DNA of 64,000 nucleotides, from NCBI GenBank assembly GCA_040954595.2, contig CM082582.2, positions 5,332,001-5,396,000 of the forward strand, written 5' to 3'. Below, piece by piece: positions 21,956 through 34,700 of this stretch (within the stretch, counting starts at the first letter, position 1; every line of letters starts with the position of its first letter). The position numbers and the translations under genes are program-made. The notes under the pieces are model-generated. The model ran no database searches, had not been told where the DNA came from, and saw only the letters and a program-made list of their open reading frames with translations. Source of the DNA: Balanoglossus misakiensis (lineage: Eukaryota; Hemichordata).

Positions 21956-24900
21956 TCATGATAAGCATTCGGATAGCTTTTGAATTGAAAATTCGGACGT
22001 CTGATAAAGGTAATCAAAGAGAAAGACAGATATCGAGTAACTGTCACTGAAATCTGAGTCCAAACTCAAAATACCACCGGCCGAATTGCGTAAACTTTCA
22101 TCTATTAGTTTCAGCGCCTTGGGCACCTTCTCGACTTCGCGGAATTGGTGGTAATTTTCAAATGTCAGCTTGGGTGATTTAGGATCTGAAAGAAACGTAT
22201 TAAGTTATTGTTAGGGAAGTAGATGTACGTGACATGACTGTTGAATTAACAAGGCCCCAGACCGCAATAATTTGTGGCCGTCTTCTTGACCCCTTAGTGA
22301 CCTTACATCCTGGTTTTGTGTTGGTATGACATCAATCCATCATGCATGCAATGTTACATATACAACATCCATCTGTTTATAACAGAGATAATTTATTTTT
22401 TGTTATAGAATGTTCACGAAGTTAACAATATGGTTGGCCACTCTTAAGCTTAAAACGAAAAATGATATACTCACAACAACGAAATCCCAGATTGTAAAGG
22501 TCACGTTGGGGTCATTAAAGTGCATGGACTGTTGATTCTTAAGATAATCACAATATCGACTGCTATTATGTTTTGCTTGTCTGACGTGAAAAACGTCGCC
22601 TTTGAGTATAACCAGTTTCAAACTTGTTTATGTTTAAATAGTCAGCCGAAAAGAGTGGTTGATTATTAAATAATAACACATGATAGCGAGGGCAACACCA
22701 CGATTTGAAGCCTGCACGAGGGATGGTGATCTCTGACCATAATATTGATGATGCCCGAGTCCCAGGCGAGGATATCATCAATATTGTGGTCAGAGAGCAC
22801 CAGCCCGAGGACAGGCTTCAAATCGTGATGTTGCCCGAGTAACAAACAAACAAACAAACAATCAAACAACCAGCCAAGTGATTGGCTGATTGTTTGATTG
22901 ATTAATTTTGTTGGTGTCATCATTCATTCAACCATTAATGCATTCATCTGTTCATTCACTGCATTTAAGTTTACCTTTTGGCGGGAAGGCTACAGTTGGT
23001 TGTATAAGGCGTAACTCCCTTTGAGTAATGACCTCAGAGACTCTCGCACTCATCCCGGGGGGAAGAATATACCGAGCTTGGAGTCCAATATCTGACAGTC
23101 TTCTCTCTGCACTCACGACTGACAACCTCAACGCATTCTCATACTGCATTTCCCAATGACCCGGAGGCATGGGCCCATCACATCGAATCCCGATCTCGTA
23201 TTTTTCACTCCACTCTTTGACAAGACGTGGATATTCTTCCACGAAGTCTCCGAACACAAATAGTGTCAGCGGAACGTCAGCCGGGTATGCCCCTATGCTA
23301 CTGATCAACTTCCGCGCCCTTTTGACATTCATTCCCACATCTATGACAACAGACACGACGGGCTTTCCTCGGTTTTTCCCGCAGCGGTTGATGACTTTTC
23401 CTACTTTACCGGGTGTTTTCTTTGGAATCTGAAAACAAAATCGCAGACAGGGATAATAAGTGTTTACACGTTGTCAGGGCGGTCAGTAAATCGACATAAT
23501 CGTTCATATCGATGTACTAAAATGTCTTATGAAATTTTAAACTTTCATACCTTGGGTGCGTGTACTTCGTCAAAATCGTCGTAAAGTTTTTTGTCTGCCT
23601 CCCAGTTGATGATGCCAGGCATTTTCTTGGCAACTTCGTCCATGATTCTTAATTTTTCTTCTTTTGTTTCGCCAGTAGGTTGCGACAAATGATAATCTCC
23701 ATAAAACCTTTATGAGACAAAACACAACACTGTGTGTTATCAATTTAAACCCAGCAATCCGTTTTCGGACGCGGCAGCCTGCATTGCTCATGCTCATTGA
23801 AAACTGGGCAGGTTTGACAAAATATCCAGACAATACCCAACAATTAACAAACTATAAAATAAAGCTATAACATAATTTGGGATCATAATTGCTCAGCCCA
23901 GTAGCATACACACTCTATATATTTATCACTTTGTTTTGTTTTGATCGAATAATGACATAAATACCACGTTCTCCCAAAGTACAATGAATACTTATCTTTT
24001 TGTACGCATAATCGTGTTGTATTTGGATATTTTGTTATTGAAAAACCGAAGCGGGGAAAATTGGTAGGTTGACTGTCTGACAAATACCAATAACGGTAAA
24101 ATCGAAATAATATACGAATGAAGCGGTTGCAGGTAAATACATATGAATAAAAGAACAGGAGAAATTAACTAGTTGTAAATACTATAGTTCTTCGACACGA
24201 CCGAGCTTACTTGTCAATCCAGGCACACGTGCCATCTTTCAGCATTTTCCGAAGGATGCCAAATTCAGCGCCCTCAACGTCGAGCTTAAAGATCACATAA
24301 TCGTCCTTGTTAACGTTCATCTGTATCCACGTTGACAAGTCCACAATGGGGATGACGTCATGGCGGGAAAGTTTTCTGTTTCCACCATCTTCGTCATCAA
24401 CACCTTCCTTACTGCTCACAAACAAGGATCCACCACCCCACTGCATGTCACGATGATTGTTGATTTTGCCAGGGAACCATGGCCCCTCGTTGTACGCTGT
24501 CATGGTCCCTGCCATGAAAATAATAAACTTAGTCTCAATATATTTGTCAAACACTCGGTAATTTTCAAACAATTTTGGAGGGACGGGGTAGGATTTAACA
24601 CTGATACATGTGTACTTTATCGAGGAAACTAAAAGGCGCAACTTTCAATCCCTGGTTCTCGCACTAGTAGGTGCTTCTCCTAGCCAAACAATTTAGGCCA
24701 GTTGCGATGTTTGTAAACTAGACTCTATAGCAGTCGCTGTGCTATGTAACCCATGACCCATGCCGACTCGGTCGACCTTTTTTAGAAAAAGCCTCAATAG
24801 CAGCTTGGCACCATTTACGCGTTTGTTAAATAACACCAGGTTCAGACAGGGGACAAAATGAGACACTATTTCCCTATGGTAAAAACAGAGCATTAATCCT

Positions 24901-27609
24901 TAAAGTCGCTTGCGTCCACACACACAAAGTATATGTATAGAAAGATGAGTATACAACTATAGACAACCCAAAGAATATTTTGTGTGGAATTAAACTCACG
25001 AATCGCAACAGTTTACCACGGTAGACCTTAGCTAATCTCGGAAATAGATCGGCAATTTGGCACATAGAGCCAACAAAAGCATTTCAAAACTGAACCATGT
25101 GAGAATGTCCGCTGTGTTTAGATGATTATCGCGATCGCGGCGTCGACAACGTTTTGCCGTGGCGTCGTAACCGTATAATTGCAACAGCCGATCGTTTGTG
25201 ATGGTTTGCTAAGACGATTGAAATGTGTCAAGCGCGTAGTAAAGTAAATCATTATGTATTACTAATAAACAGAATTCAGAACGACGGTTTACGGGGCTGT
25301 TATGTCTGTTTTCTTTAGTTTTTGTGCTTTCAAGACTCAAAATGCTTGCTGTTGATATGCCTGTCATAGTAGATAGTATATTTTGATATTAAATTCTTCG
25401 TTCATCGTTATGTTTTTTCTATTAGTATACATCTTGTCCTCTATTTTGCTTTATCCTTTATTTTTTTATTTTTGCCTGAGTCAAGTTGTTTGTGTTTCGC
25501 CTGGGGGTGAGGCATGCCGGCCCGGTCGACATGTTTTTTTAAAAAAAAACTTTGTATAGACTTGGCTATATATATTGGCGCCTTTGTTAGCGATAAATGC
25601 TGGTCACATTGACCCATGACCCCTGCCGGCTCGGTTGACCTGTCTCGAAAAAGCCTCAATAGCAGCTTGGCACCATTTGCGCGTTTGTTATACCAGGTTC
25701 AGCCAGGGGACAAAATTAGACACAGAGCATTAATCTTTAGAGTCGCTTGCGCCCCTCCCCCCCCACACAAAGTATATTTATAGGCGCTGAGGCTGTGGAT
25801 ATATAGTGAATCAACGTTCAAATACACACAACATCCAACCAACTTGTAGGCACCAGAGTGAAAAACTCGCCAAAATGCATAATCGGTGTTTACCATTTAT
25901 TCATTTTGGTGGGATTTTTACTCTCATATCCTACAAACGGGAAGGAAGTTGTGTCGTTGAATGTTGATTCTCTATGTATCCACATGTAGAATAACATTAA
26001 CGGTGTCTTGTATCAAACCATAGACCCTAGAGAAAGGGTCTATGATCAAACATAATTAATGGAAAAAGGCCTGCGAGAGAGAGGCTTTGTCCCTTTAAAT
26101 GAAATAAGCCCTAGAACAAGCATTTTAAGACTCTCAAGAAATACTGTAGTCATACATTTTCCCTGCTGCATGCTAGTTCAGGGGCCCGTTTTACCACTGC
26201 CAGCAGTATTTTACCATCGCTCTCGTCCAATCAGAATGGCGGACGGTAGCATGATATAATATAATAACTCTAAGAAAGCGACATCAATTTTGGTGACGTA
26301 ATCAAAAACAAAATTCTCCCAGCTACGCCAAGGCGCCAAAGTTGTCCGAGTTTCTCCCTTCAACCATAGACCCTGAAGGAAGGGGATCTTCCTCTAGGGT
26401 ACTAGCTTCAAGCACTGCATGCCTAGAGTATTGTTTTATGTCATCTTCCATAGCAATGATGATGAAATCACTCTTCAAGCAAACTTACCGTTTTTATCCG
26501 AAACGCCCACAGGACAGTGAAGAGTATGGCCTTTATCTCGAAAGTAAGCAAAATAAGGCGCCAGCCCCGCATCTATCTCAAACGAGTGAATGATGTAATC
26601 GTCTGCATCCGGGTATGTTTCTCGAAAGAGATTGACAGTGGAAGCAACGTTGGCTCCACAATCAAGAAACATCTTTCTTGGTTTCCGAGTCCTACAATGA
26701 AATTAATAATCCTAATAATAATAGGATCGATTTCAACGAAAAATTTGCAGCTGTCCTTAATAGACAGGTAATATTCTATTTAAACTGTGACTTTTGTCTT
26801 GAAAATTTTGTCTTTAATAGAGAGGTGTCCGTAATGACAGGTTTCACTGTGTATGTTTTGGTCGCAAAGAATAACTTTGGGTTATAATTTTCCGAATATA
26901 CATTTATGAGTTGATTAAAATCGAGTTTACTCGCAAAAAAACAACAACCTGTGCATGCGCACACATCCGAATCTCACGATATTTCTTACCCCTGGCAGTT
27001 ATACTCATAATATGTCATAGCAAAGACAGTATTTAAAGAAAGAGAAGTTATTACAGGTCGATGCTTTATGTAATGATCCCGACTTTCGACCAGTTCCAAA
27101 ATGGGTTCAATCAAATATACGGATCCACACAGCAAAATCTTAACTGAATAGTGAATGTTAGCTGAGGCAATGCAATGCACACACATACACTATCCTCGAT
27201 GTGTTGAATTTTGGTGGCCGGACGACATGGGGTTTATTAAATGTAAATTTGACTAGAAGACGTCTAAATCATTTTTTAAACAATTAATAAATTCATCAAT
27301 TTTGATTCTCCTTCAAGTGACTGATACATCAGCATTGTTAGTGAGTAGGCAAAGGGCGAGTAGTTCTTCAATTAGTGACGTCACAAGGACGTGGGCAAAC
27401 GATAATTTCTGTCCACACAAGGTCGAGGTCGTTACTTACCCGTCATGCGCCGGGGGTATAGTAAGGGTGTTCTGGCGATCGGTAATGTCAACGGCAGCCT
27501 TATGTCGGTCTCTTGGGCTGTGCAGTATTTCTAAGTTAACCAGCATACAACCCAGGGCAAAGCTTCCCAACATGGCTAAAATGGTGCAAATCCGCCGTCC
27601 ATTTGCCAT
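21956..27609 (-). CDS. Type II membrane FkbM methyltransferase with NodB-like domain, copy C
   Basis: Coding exons in order: 27440-27609, 26489-26691, 24211-24508, 23551-23707, 22975-23428, 21956-22185. Phases join throughout and give 503 codons, the same length as copy B. The start MANGRRICTIL is followed by the signal-anchor. The FkbM motifs MFLDCGANVAST and FKLDVEGAEFGILRKML are intact, and the NodB-like exon contains RYILPPG. Differences from B are scattered substitutions, most numerous in the last two small exons (for example YGDYHLSQ for YGEYHSTH). The gene faces copy B tail to tail. An untranslated first exon ends at 28754. Its role is presumed the same as copy B's, in the Golgi. Both copies being open suggests recent duplication or selection on both. 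Confidence 0.82.
22686..22840. mobile_element. Small foldback insertion in copy C intron 5
   Basis: Arms of about 65 bp, starting cgagggcaacaccacgattt and ending with its complement, flank a short G/C-rich loop. The same intron of copy B (17417-18081) has no such sequence, so it inserted after the duplication. No obvious target duplication could be fixed by eye. Confidence 0.8.
25870..26100 (-). repeat. Dispersed repeat R3, second copy, inside copy C
   Basis: It matches 8640-8935, including 'tagaataaca' and 'caaacataattaatgg'. It has gained a short insert (near 26020-26047) containing catagaccc...gggtctatg. It lies in intron 2 of copy C. Confidence 0.7.
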
Positions 27610-28129
27610 TGCTGGTGACCTGCTGTATCTGAAAAAAAAACAGCACATGCGCATAATATTCAAATGGACGACGCCCTGACCATTAACGTTTGTTTATGGG
27701 TAAGGGCGAAGGGATAGCAAAACATTCATGGGCGAGGCTTCCTTCACAGATGAATCTGACAAAATTGATACAAAAAAGTACACAGTCGCCATTAAACTAT
27801 AGACTATTGGTGGACGAAGATGCAAAATAAGTCAAAATCCTCAATGACATTTCACCCGAAGGAATCTGTGAACGAGCGAGCGCGTTCATTTCACCCTTCA
27901 TCGTCCAACAAGGTCGTCTCGCACAGGTAAGGTTAGTCATAAAATACCGGGAATTATGTCCGCGAACATAGCCTAAAACCTGTTTTTTTTTTGTAAGCAA
28001 CCTTATAATGAAATGCATTTTAGCGGGCTAGATGAAACAACGCTTTACTTGCACAACGAACTGGGCGTTCACTTGGTCAGCGTTTTACCAGGTTCACACA
28101 CAGAAAAAAAAATTGAGACTCTGTTTGCC

Positions 28130-28870
28130 TATGGTAAACACAGAGCATTAATCCTTTGAGTCGCGTTGTGTCCACACACAGAGTTTATGTATAGGCTCTG
28201 AGGCTCAAGGTTTGCGGAGAAGTGTTAATCCTTACACTGGCTCAGGTCTGGCCGGCAAAGCCGTCTCAAATCTGAGACGTTTCAGGACCACTTGTAACAA
28301 TTTACGCCAGTATTTCATCTGAGACGCTTCAGAATCGTCTTAATGGTGTGTGTGTGACCCCAATATTTTTTGAAGATCACTAAACGGTTTAAATAAAATA
28401 GGCAACATGACAAAACACAGGCTGATTAAAAAAAAACAATTTACATAGTGGTCAGGAATATCATTGAAATCATTCAATTCCCGACAACTGATCGTTACGC
28501 AGAGATCTTAGTTTGTCTACTGATTGAAAATATAGATAAAGAAAAAAATTGGTTGCTTTCCAGTGTGTATTCGTCAAGTTATGAACGATCGAACTTGTTT
28601 ACATTTTGTCCATGAGAGTAACATTGTGCAGAACAGCGCGGGAGAATGGTGCGTCGTAAAGCAAGGCACCCACAGGTAGATAATGAACAACTCTAAAAAT
28701 GTGCACAAGTTTGACTTACTTAAAAAACATAGTTCAGGGGACACGAAACCTACCTATGAAGACAGGTGCTGAGGTGATTTGAGTCAACAGAGTCTGTGCT
28801 TCTGCTGCTCTGAATATGCAAACTGATGATGCATGGCCGCTGATGTGAGTCACGGTGGCCGGCTGACTCT
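28130..28870 (-). promoter_or_regulatory. First intron, untranslated exon and promoter block, copy C
   Basis: 28130-28745 is the first-intron block shared with copies A and B. The untranslated exon ends at 28754 with the donor CTTCATAG|GTAGGT. Conservation with A and B ends at about 28868 ('gtcacggtggccggct'), which is therefore one outer border of the duplicated unit on this side. Confidence 0.5.
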
Positions 28871-29926
28871 CCTTCACCTTTTCAGTGTGACGAGCCAAAT
28901 GACCTTTTTAGGGTCACGCCATTATCCGAAAAGAGAATATACATGTACCTTTACAGTTCAGTTCAGGTGCACAACAGTGCATGTTTATTGATTTACGTAC
29001 ATATGTATGTTTGGAAGACGGTACGTGCGAGAGACGAGTGTCCTCGATTTATATATAACGCTCCTCACTTTTCGATTCATGCAAGCCATGCATAAATAGC
29101 CTTCGTCTTGGTCAGAGAATCTGTGAATGACAAAAGTTTTTTTTGTGTGATAGTAGTAGAATGCTTTGCATTTACACGTTGATTTTAAAATTTTAAGATT
29201 ATTTTTTTTAAACAATTCATCCATAACAAACACAGAAAGTATGTCTTCTTAGGATAGGATGACCTGGATAGGATACTGAAAAGCGGTTGATTGACAGCAC
29301 GTTTGAAGGCTAGAGTTTCAACCGACGAGGTCCGAAAATCATGAACATCGCCCCCCCTGATTTTGCGTCCGTCTGGGGGAAATTACGCCGTAAATCGGTA
29401 GAATGCATATGCATGGTGGCAATCTGTATGCTTTGTGGAGGATTTTGCGGTCGAAAAGGTCGGAAAATTATGCATAGTCGGGTACGTGTGTCATCGTGTT
29501 CCTCAATACAGAGTCAACTTCTCGATGAAAGCCCCACCCCACCCCGGACCGGCATAAATCAAGCGCCTTTGCCTGACAGGAAAATGGGTCATAGAAGTTA
29601 ACGTTATTTTAATACAAAATTAAACCTCGTCCACTTTGTTAATGAAGTTCACAACCGAATAGTATATACAAGAAGCCTAATCGTTGGTTTGACTTTTATT
29701 ATAAAATTTTCCCAACCTCCGCAAAAATAACACATTGCAAGCCCATATCATCCGTTGCTTTGGTGACTAAAATTCATAATATTTGCATTGATTTGATTAT
29801 ATCTTACGTAAAATTCCAAGTGTATTTACATGCACATGTTTTCTTCGTGAACATACGGCCGCTTGGAATACTTTATAGTAATTCGTTTGATTTCGAGTCT
29901 ATATGGCCGTCATTATTTTTTTTTCA
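28871..29926. other. Intergenic sequence between FkbM copy C and VWA gene
   Basis: No exon was recognised. The frame at 29341-29601 is Cys/Arg-rich, matches no family that I know and has no splice partners, so I do not call it a gene. Confidence 0.5.
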
Positions 29927-31633
29927 TCACAGAATGACACAACAACATTTATCGTCATCACTGTGGTCGCTGCTGACGGTGGCTTGGTATTCAATCGCCC
30001 TGACGCCAGTGTTGACTGTGGTGGCGCCGTCATCTTCTTCGGTCTCATCAACCAATGCTCGCAACATCGCCAAGGCCAGGAGTCCTCCAAGCAATTCACC
30101 TACGTCATCGCCATCTTCATCTGCAACGGGAAATACGGCGAGAGTTCAGTGTAAAATATGTACGGATTGTCCTCAAGCCGGACAATAGATTGTCTACGTC
30201 AAATTTTCTTTTAAAGATTTAGGTTAAGGTAAATCGACGTCATAAAATTAATATATACCTTGGTCTAATACCTGTACGTCGTTCTGCCCTTGTTTACATC
30301 TGTAATGGTTTTTCTTGCCGTTTGGCCAACGAACCTAAAATGGACATCAAGTAAAAATAACACTTTGAATTGGTAGTTAATACTACATGCGTACATACTT
30401 GGCCTAAGACCCCCCCACCCGATGACATTCCGTTAGGTTTAGCCCTAGACTGACAAAAACGCATTGTTTTCGATGGTACAGCGTCACCGACGCAAAGCTA
30501 TTTACAATGGTACACATTCAGATCCAGAAGAAAAAAACAGTATGTGTACACTGTATATGCATGGCTATCATCATTACTGTCACTGTTAGTCGTGTAACTT
30601 GAATTATCGTATTGAGTGTTCTGCGTCGTCCTCTTCTTTTGCAGAACTTCCTATATGCAAATTACGAGTTAACATTTCATTTATATACAATTTCTTCACA
30701 ATCTCCACGAATAAAATACGTACATGTACATTGAAATCTTCATCTGGCTCTACTTTGTACACGGCACCGACGTTCCCTTGGCCGCCATCTTGATCGCCCC
30801 ATTCCCAGTCGTTTCCTGCAAGTGTGCATTCAGAAAAAAATCTGTCATGTGCAGTGTGCAGGTCAAAAAAATTTGACATACAAGTACAGCTAGATAAATG
30901 TTATGAATTATCTCGTTATCATATAATAAATCTTACAATGAAAATCGAAAAAGAGGAAACGTTTCAATCATTTTGTCGTTCGGTGTAATTTTTATGCTTT
31001 AAAGAACAGTCGGCGTTTCCTGTGTAGTAACATTTGAAGAAGTTTACCCCTGATGACGCGCATTCCAACTTGGACCCCCTGGCCACGGACCATCTTTCTT
31101 GGTTCGTCTACAACCTGTTGACATTCAAGCACAATGTCAGTTTCGTGCACAATACTTCTGCGGCCATTTTTGTCTGTTACATTTCAGGGTACATATTTAG
31201 ACATTAATTTGGTACTACACCACCAATATCAAATGTACAGAATGTTTAATTATTAAATATGAATTACCCGCACGTCTCTGGCCCCTTCTGCGCCGTGGCG
31301 GTACTCATTACACCGACCGGTGTCCCATTCCACTTTCACCACACCTTAAGGGTTGTGCGAATGTGCGGGTGTGTGAGACAGACAGACAGACAAGGACAGA
31401 GGGGGAAAGAGAGGGAGGGAGGAGGAGAGTGAAGGGTTAGAGACAGAGAGGGGTAGAGATAGAGATATAGAAAAAAAAGACGGAGACAGACAGACAAACA
31501 GGCAGAAAACAAACAAACAGACAGACAGACAGAGACATGCATACATACATACATACATACATACATACATACATACATACATACATACATACATACATAC
31601 ATACATACATACATACATACATACATACATACA

Positions 31634-31665
<32 letters not shown>

Positions 31666-31738
31666 CATACATACATACATACATACATACATACACATAC
31701 ATACATACATACATACATACATACATACATACATACAT

Positions 31739-31781
<43 letters not shown>

Positions 31782-34700
31782 AACAGACAAACAGACAAAC
31801 AGACAAGGGAAGAGTGAGTATAGAGGGGAAAGAAAGTGAGTGAGACACGGAGTGAAGGGTTAGAGACAGAGAGGGTTATACAGACAGAGACAAAGAGACA
31901 GACATATAGTCAGACAAAGAATGAGAGACACGGAGTCAGCCGGATGAAGATATCCCTGACAGACCCAAATACTGATAGGTAGACAGGTGCAATTAACAAA
32001 ACAGGGATGGAAAAAAAGTATAATGGCGGCATTGTTAAGGAAAAACAGTATTAATATATCCAGGATAGCCGGGATCACTGTCACTCCTGTAGTTGGGAAT
32101 CACCGGCTGAGATATAGACACTGGTATGATAGCAACCCCATTTTTTACAGCATTGAACTTCGGGTGAAGAATATTGACCGAAATATGCATTTCTCGATTA
32201 CCACGGATCTGCTAGGCACGCAGCACACTAACAAGTGAACCCAAAGAATACTTTTTATAGGCTATTCTCAACTGAACTTTATTTCCTGCATGTTGCAATA
32301 CTTACCTCCCTGTTTATGCTTGACCACTGTGCCAACACCATGGCCGTCTTGGTTTCCCCATTTCCAATCACGACCACGGCGGACGCGGACACCGAGTGGC
32401 GGATATCCTTCGATTTCCTGTTTGACAAAAACAATCATAAACATTCCAATCAATCAATTTTGCCATACTTTACTTCAAGTGAACACCCAAACGTCGCATA
32501 GTTACTTGTGAGCGTGTTTTTATGTGTATATGCATCATGCGTGTGCCTGCGTGTGAATACAATGAACCTCGTACCCGGAATCGTTTTTTGTAGAAATGAC
32601 ATTGAAAAACAATACGACGATGCATTCTGACCTGACAAAAAGGTCATATACGATCAATATCTATGCCATTGAGAAGACGTATTCAAGCCAAATACAAGCT
32701 AAGTCTTAGAAGCGATAAAAAGGAACAAGTCTTTAAAGATTTACCAAATCATCGTCGTCATCGTCTGAGTCAGAAAGGATCAGCATCGCCAACAGAAGCG
32801 TGAACAACCCTTGCTGAAATGGTAAACGGACACAAAGGTCTTTTTATTCAAGGAGCTCATTCCTGTGTTATTTTGTAACTACGGGAGGATATTGAAAAAA
32901 AAACTTCACAGACAGAATCAGCCGTCATGCTATGTTGTATTTTTTGTTTTTGTTTCCGAGACCAGACCTGTGGTAGTTACGTATGCATGTAGACCCTAAG
33001 GACTTTGGTTAATTCTACTGTTTAAAATGACGCTGAGACTGCCACCAAACAAGTACTTTGAAATTAAATTTATTCTGGATGAAAGGTTAAGATCATAGTA
33101 TCACACATACAAAGTACACAAATAAGAAGTATTGGAGACCCAACTCACCAACTCCTCCTCCTCGACCGCTTCTCCCATCTGCTGGAAAAACTGACGCAGC
33201 AACAACAGGTTTCGCAACTGTTCAACATCTGTAGAAAGTCAATTATGCAAATGATCATCAGAATCAATCCGCCAGTACGTGAATGCATACACCGTAAAAG
33301 GTAAAACTCCGCATGCATGGTTTGCATTGAAATAATTTGGAACTATTTTGTGATAATAAGGAGATCTAAAATATGAATTCTGAATTCTGTGCCGGAAACT
33401 GCATTTCTCGACATTCTTGCAATTTTTTCGTGTTTTCCAGTAAAAACAAATGAATTGCACTTTTTATTTCTTACAAAAATAACCTACGACCATGAATTGT
33501 TAATTATCTTCAGGTTATTTTCCAGATTTTATTGTTACAAAGTAGTTCCAGTTGTGTTATATTTGTAAGTTATTGTGTTTACTATTGTAGGCAAGAGAAC
33601 AGTCAAATCCATGCAGACTTTAAAATGTTACCAGAATGTCAGACCAATAGAGATTACACAGAAATGTAAACATGTAGGGTATTGGCATTTTGTAACATAT
33701 AACGATCGTCATGGCAACCTACCATGGGAAAACTTTGCAACAAACTGGATAAGCAGCACTTGCTTACGAAAGAAGTCACTCAGTTGACTGACGTCACCCA
33801 AAACAAACATTCCACTTGTAAACTTAGCGATTGCAGCCAGTAGTTCCTTGCGAGAGTACATCAGAAAATTATAGTGCAAATTATGTTGAAAGCAAAAAAA
33901 AATGTTTGCGTTTTAAGAGGTCAGACAATACTAAATAAACAGTAAAACGTTGAATCAATGGTAACTCTCAACAAACAGTTAATATGACTGTCTTGTTTAC
34001 TTTTTTCCAAACTCAGTGGTTTTGTGGGTGTTTACGTCATGACGTTTATGATTATATCACGGGGCCTACAAGTTCGCTTGCTCCGTCGTTGTCCTTCTTC
34101 TGTTTAACCTTCGTTCATTCGAACTTCAAGTTCTCAAAAAAATAAAAATTGGAAGTTTTACTTTTTTAGACCTACCTTATCAACATCGCTCCCGCAACCA
34201 ACGCATGCTATCGGTATGGGATGAGGCAGCCCGACTGTTTTCCACAGTGGACCGTACGACAAGGCAACATTGACCACTTCGTTACGATTCTGTGAAACAC
34301 GTTCAAAACGCTATACAGTCAAACCTGTGTTAGTTGTCACCTCTATAGTGGCCACCTCTATATAATGGCCACTTTGTTAAAGGTACATATGCAATTAACA
34401 TGTGCATGTAGATCAATTGACCTGTCTATAAAGGCCATATGTCCATAATCAGTTTTAAAGGAAGTCCCTTGACTGGCCACTATAGACAGGTTCGACTGTA
34501 TATGTACTCTTAGACTCTCTCACAACCCCTCTCGTCATCCATGCAGGCTTATGGACTGATTGCATGTGTGCCCGGCTAGACAACACCATATGGGGCTTCT
34601 CCTTTGCTAAACAGTTGAGGGCGCATCAGTGAAGAGCCTGTAGCGAACCGTAGGCTGTGAGAGAGTCTAATGTACTCTGTACACATTCTGCAGTTACCCC

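Noticed and set aside
26990-27186. Open frame on the minus strand (ending AMTYYEYNCQG before a GTAAG donor), repeated at 6509-6710, as an extra FkbM exon
   Set aside because: No acceptor in the right phase was found. Joining the start exon directly to the SAM-motif exon already keeps the frame. In copy B the segment is partly deleted and carries an insertion although the rest of the gene is open.
29341-29601. Frame of 86 codons with Cys-rich segment
   Set aside because: No family signature, no paralogue in the window and no convincing splice context.
29760-30188. Plus-strand frame of 142 codons, Ser-rich, opposite the last exon of the minus VWA gene
   Set aside because: It is the antisense shadow of an acidic, Asp-rich exon whose phase and paralogue match on the minus strand are clear.
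31336-31848. Frames of up to 170 codons over the CATA/CAGA repeats (also 20614-21000)
   Set aside because: Microsatellite artefacts in an intron or an intergenic region.
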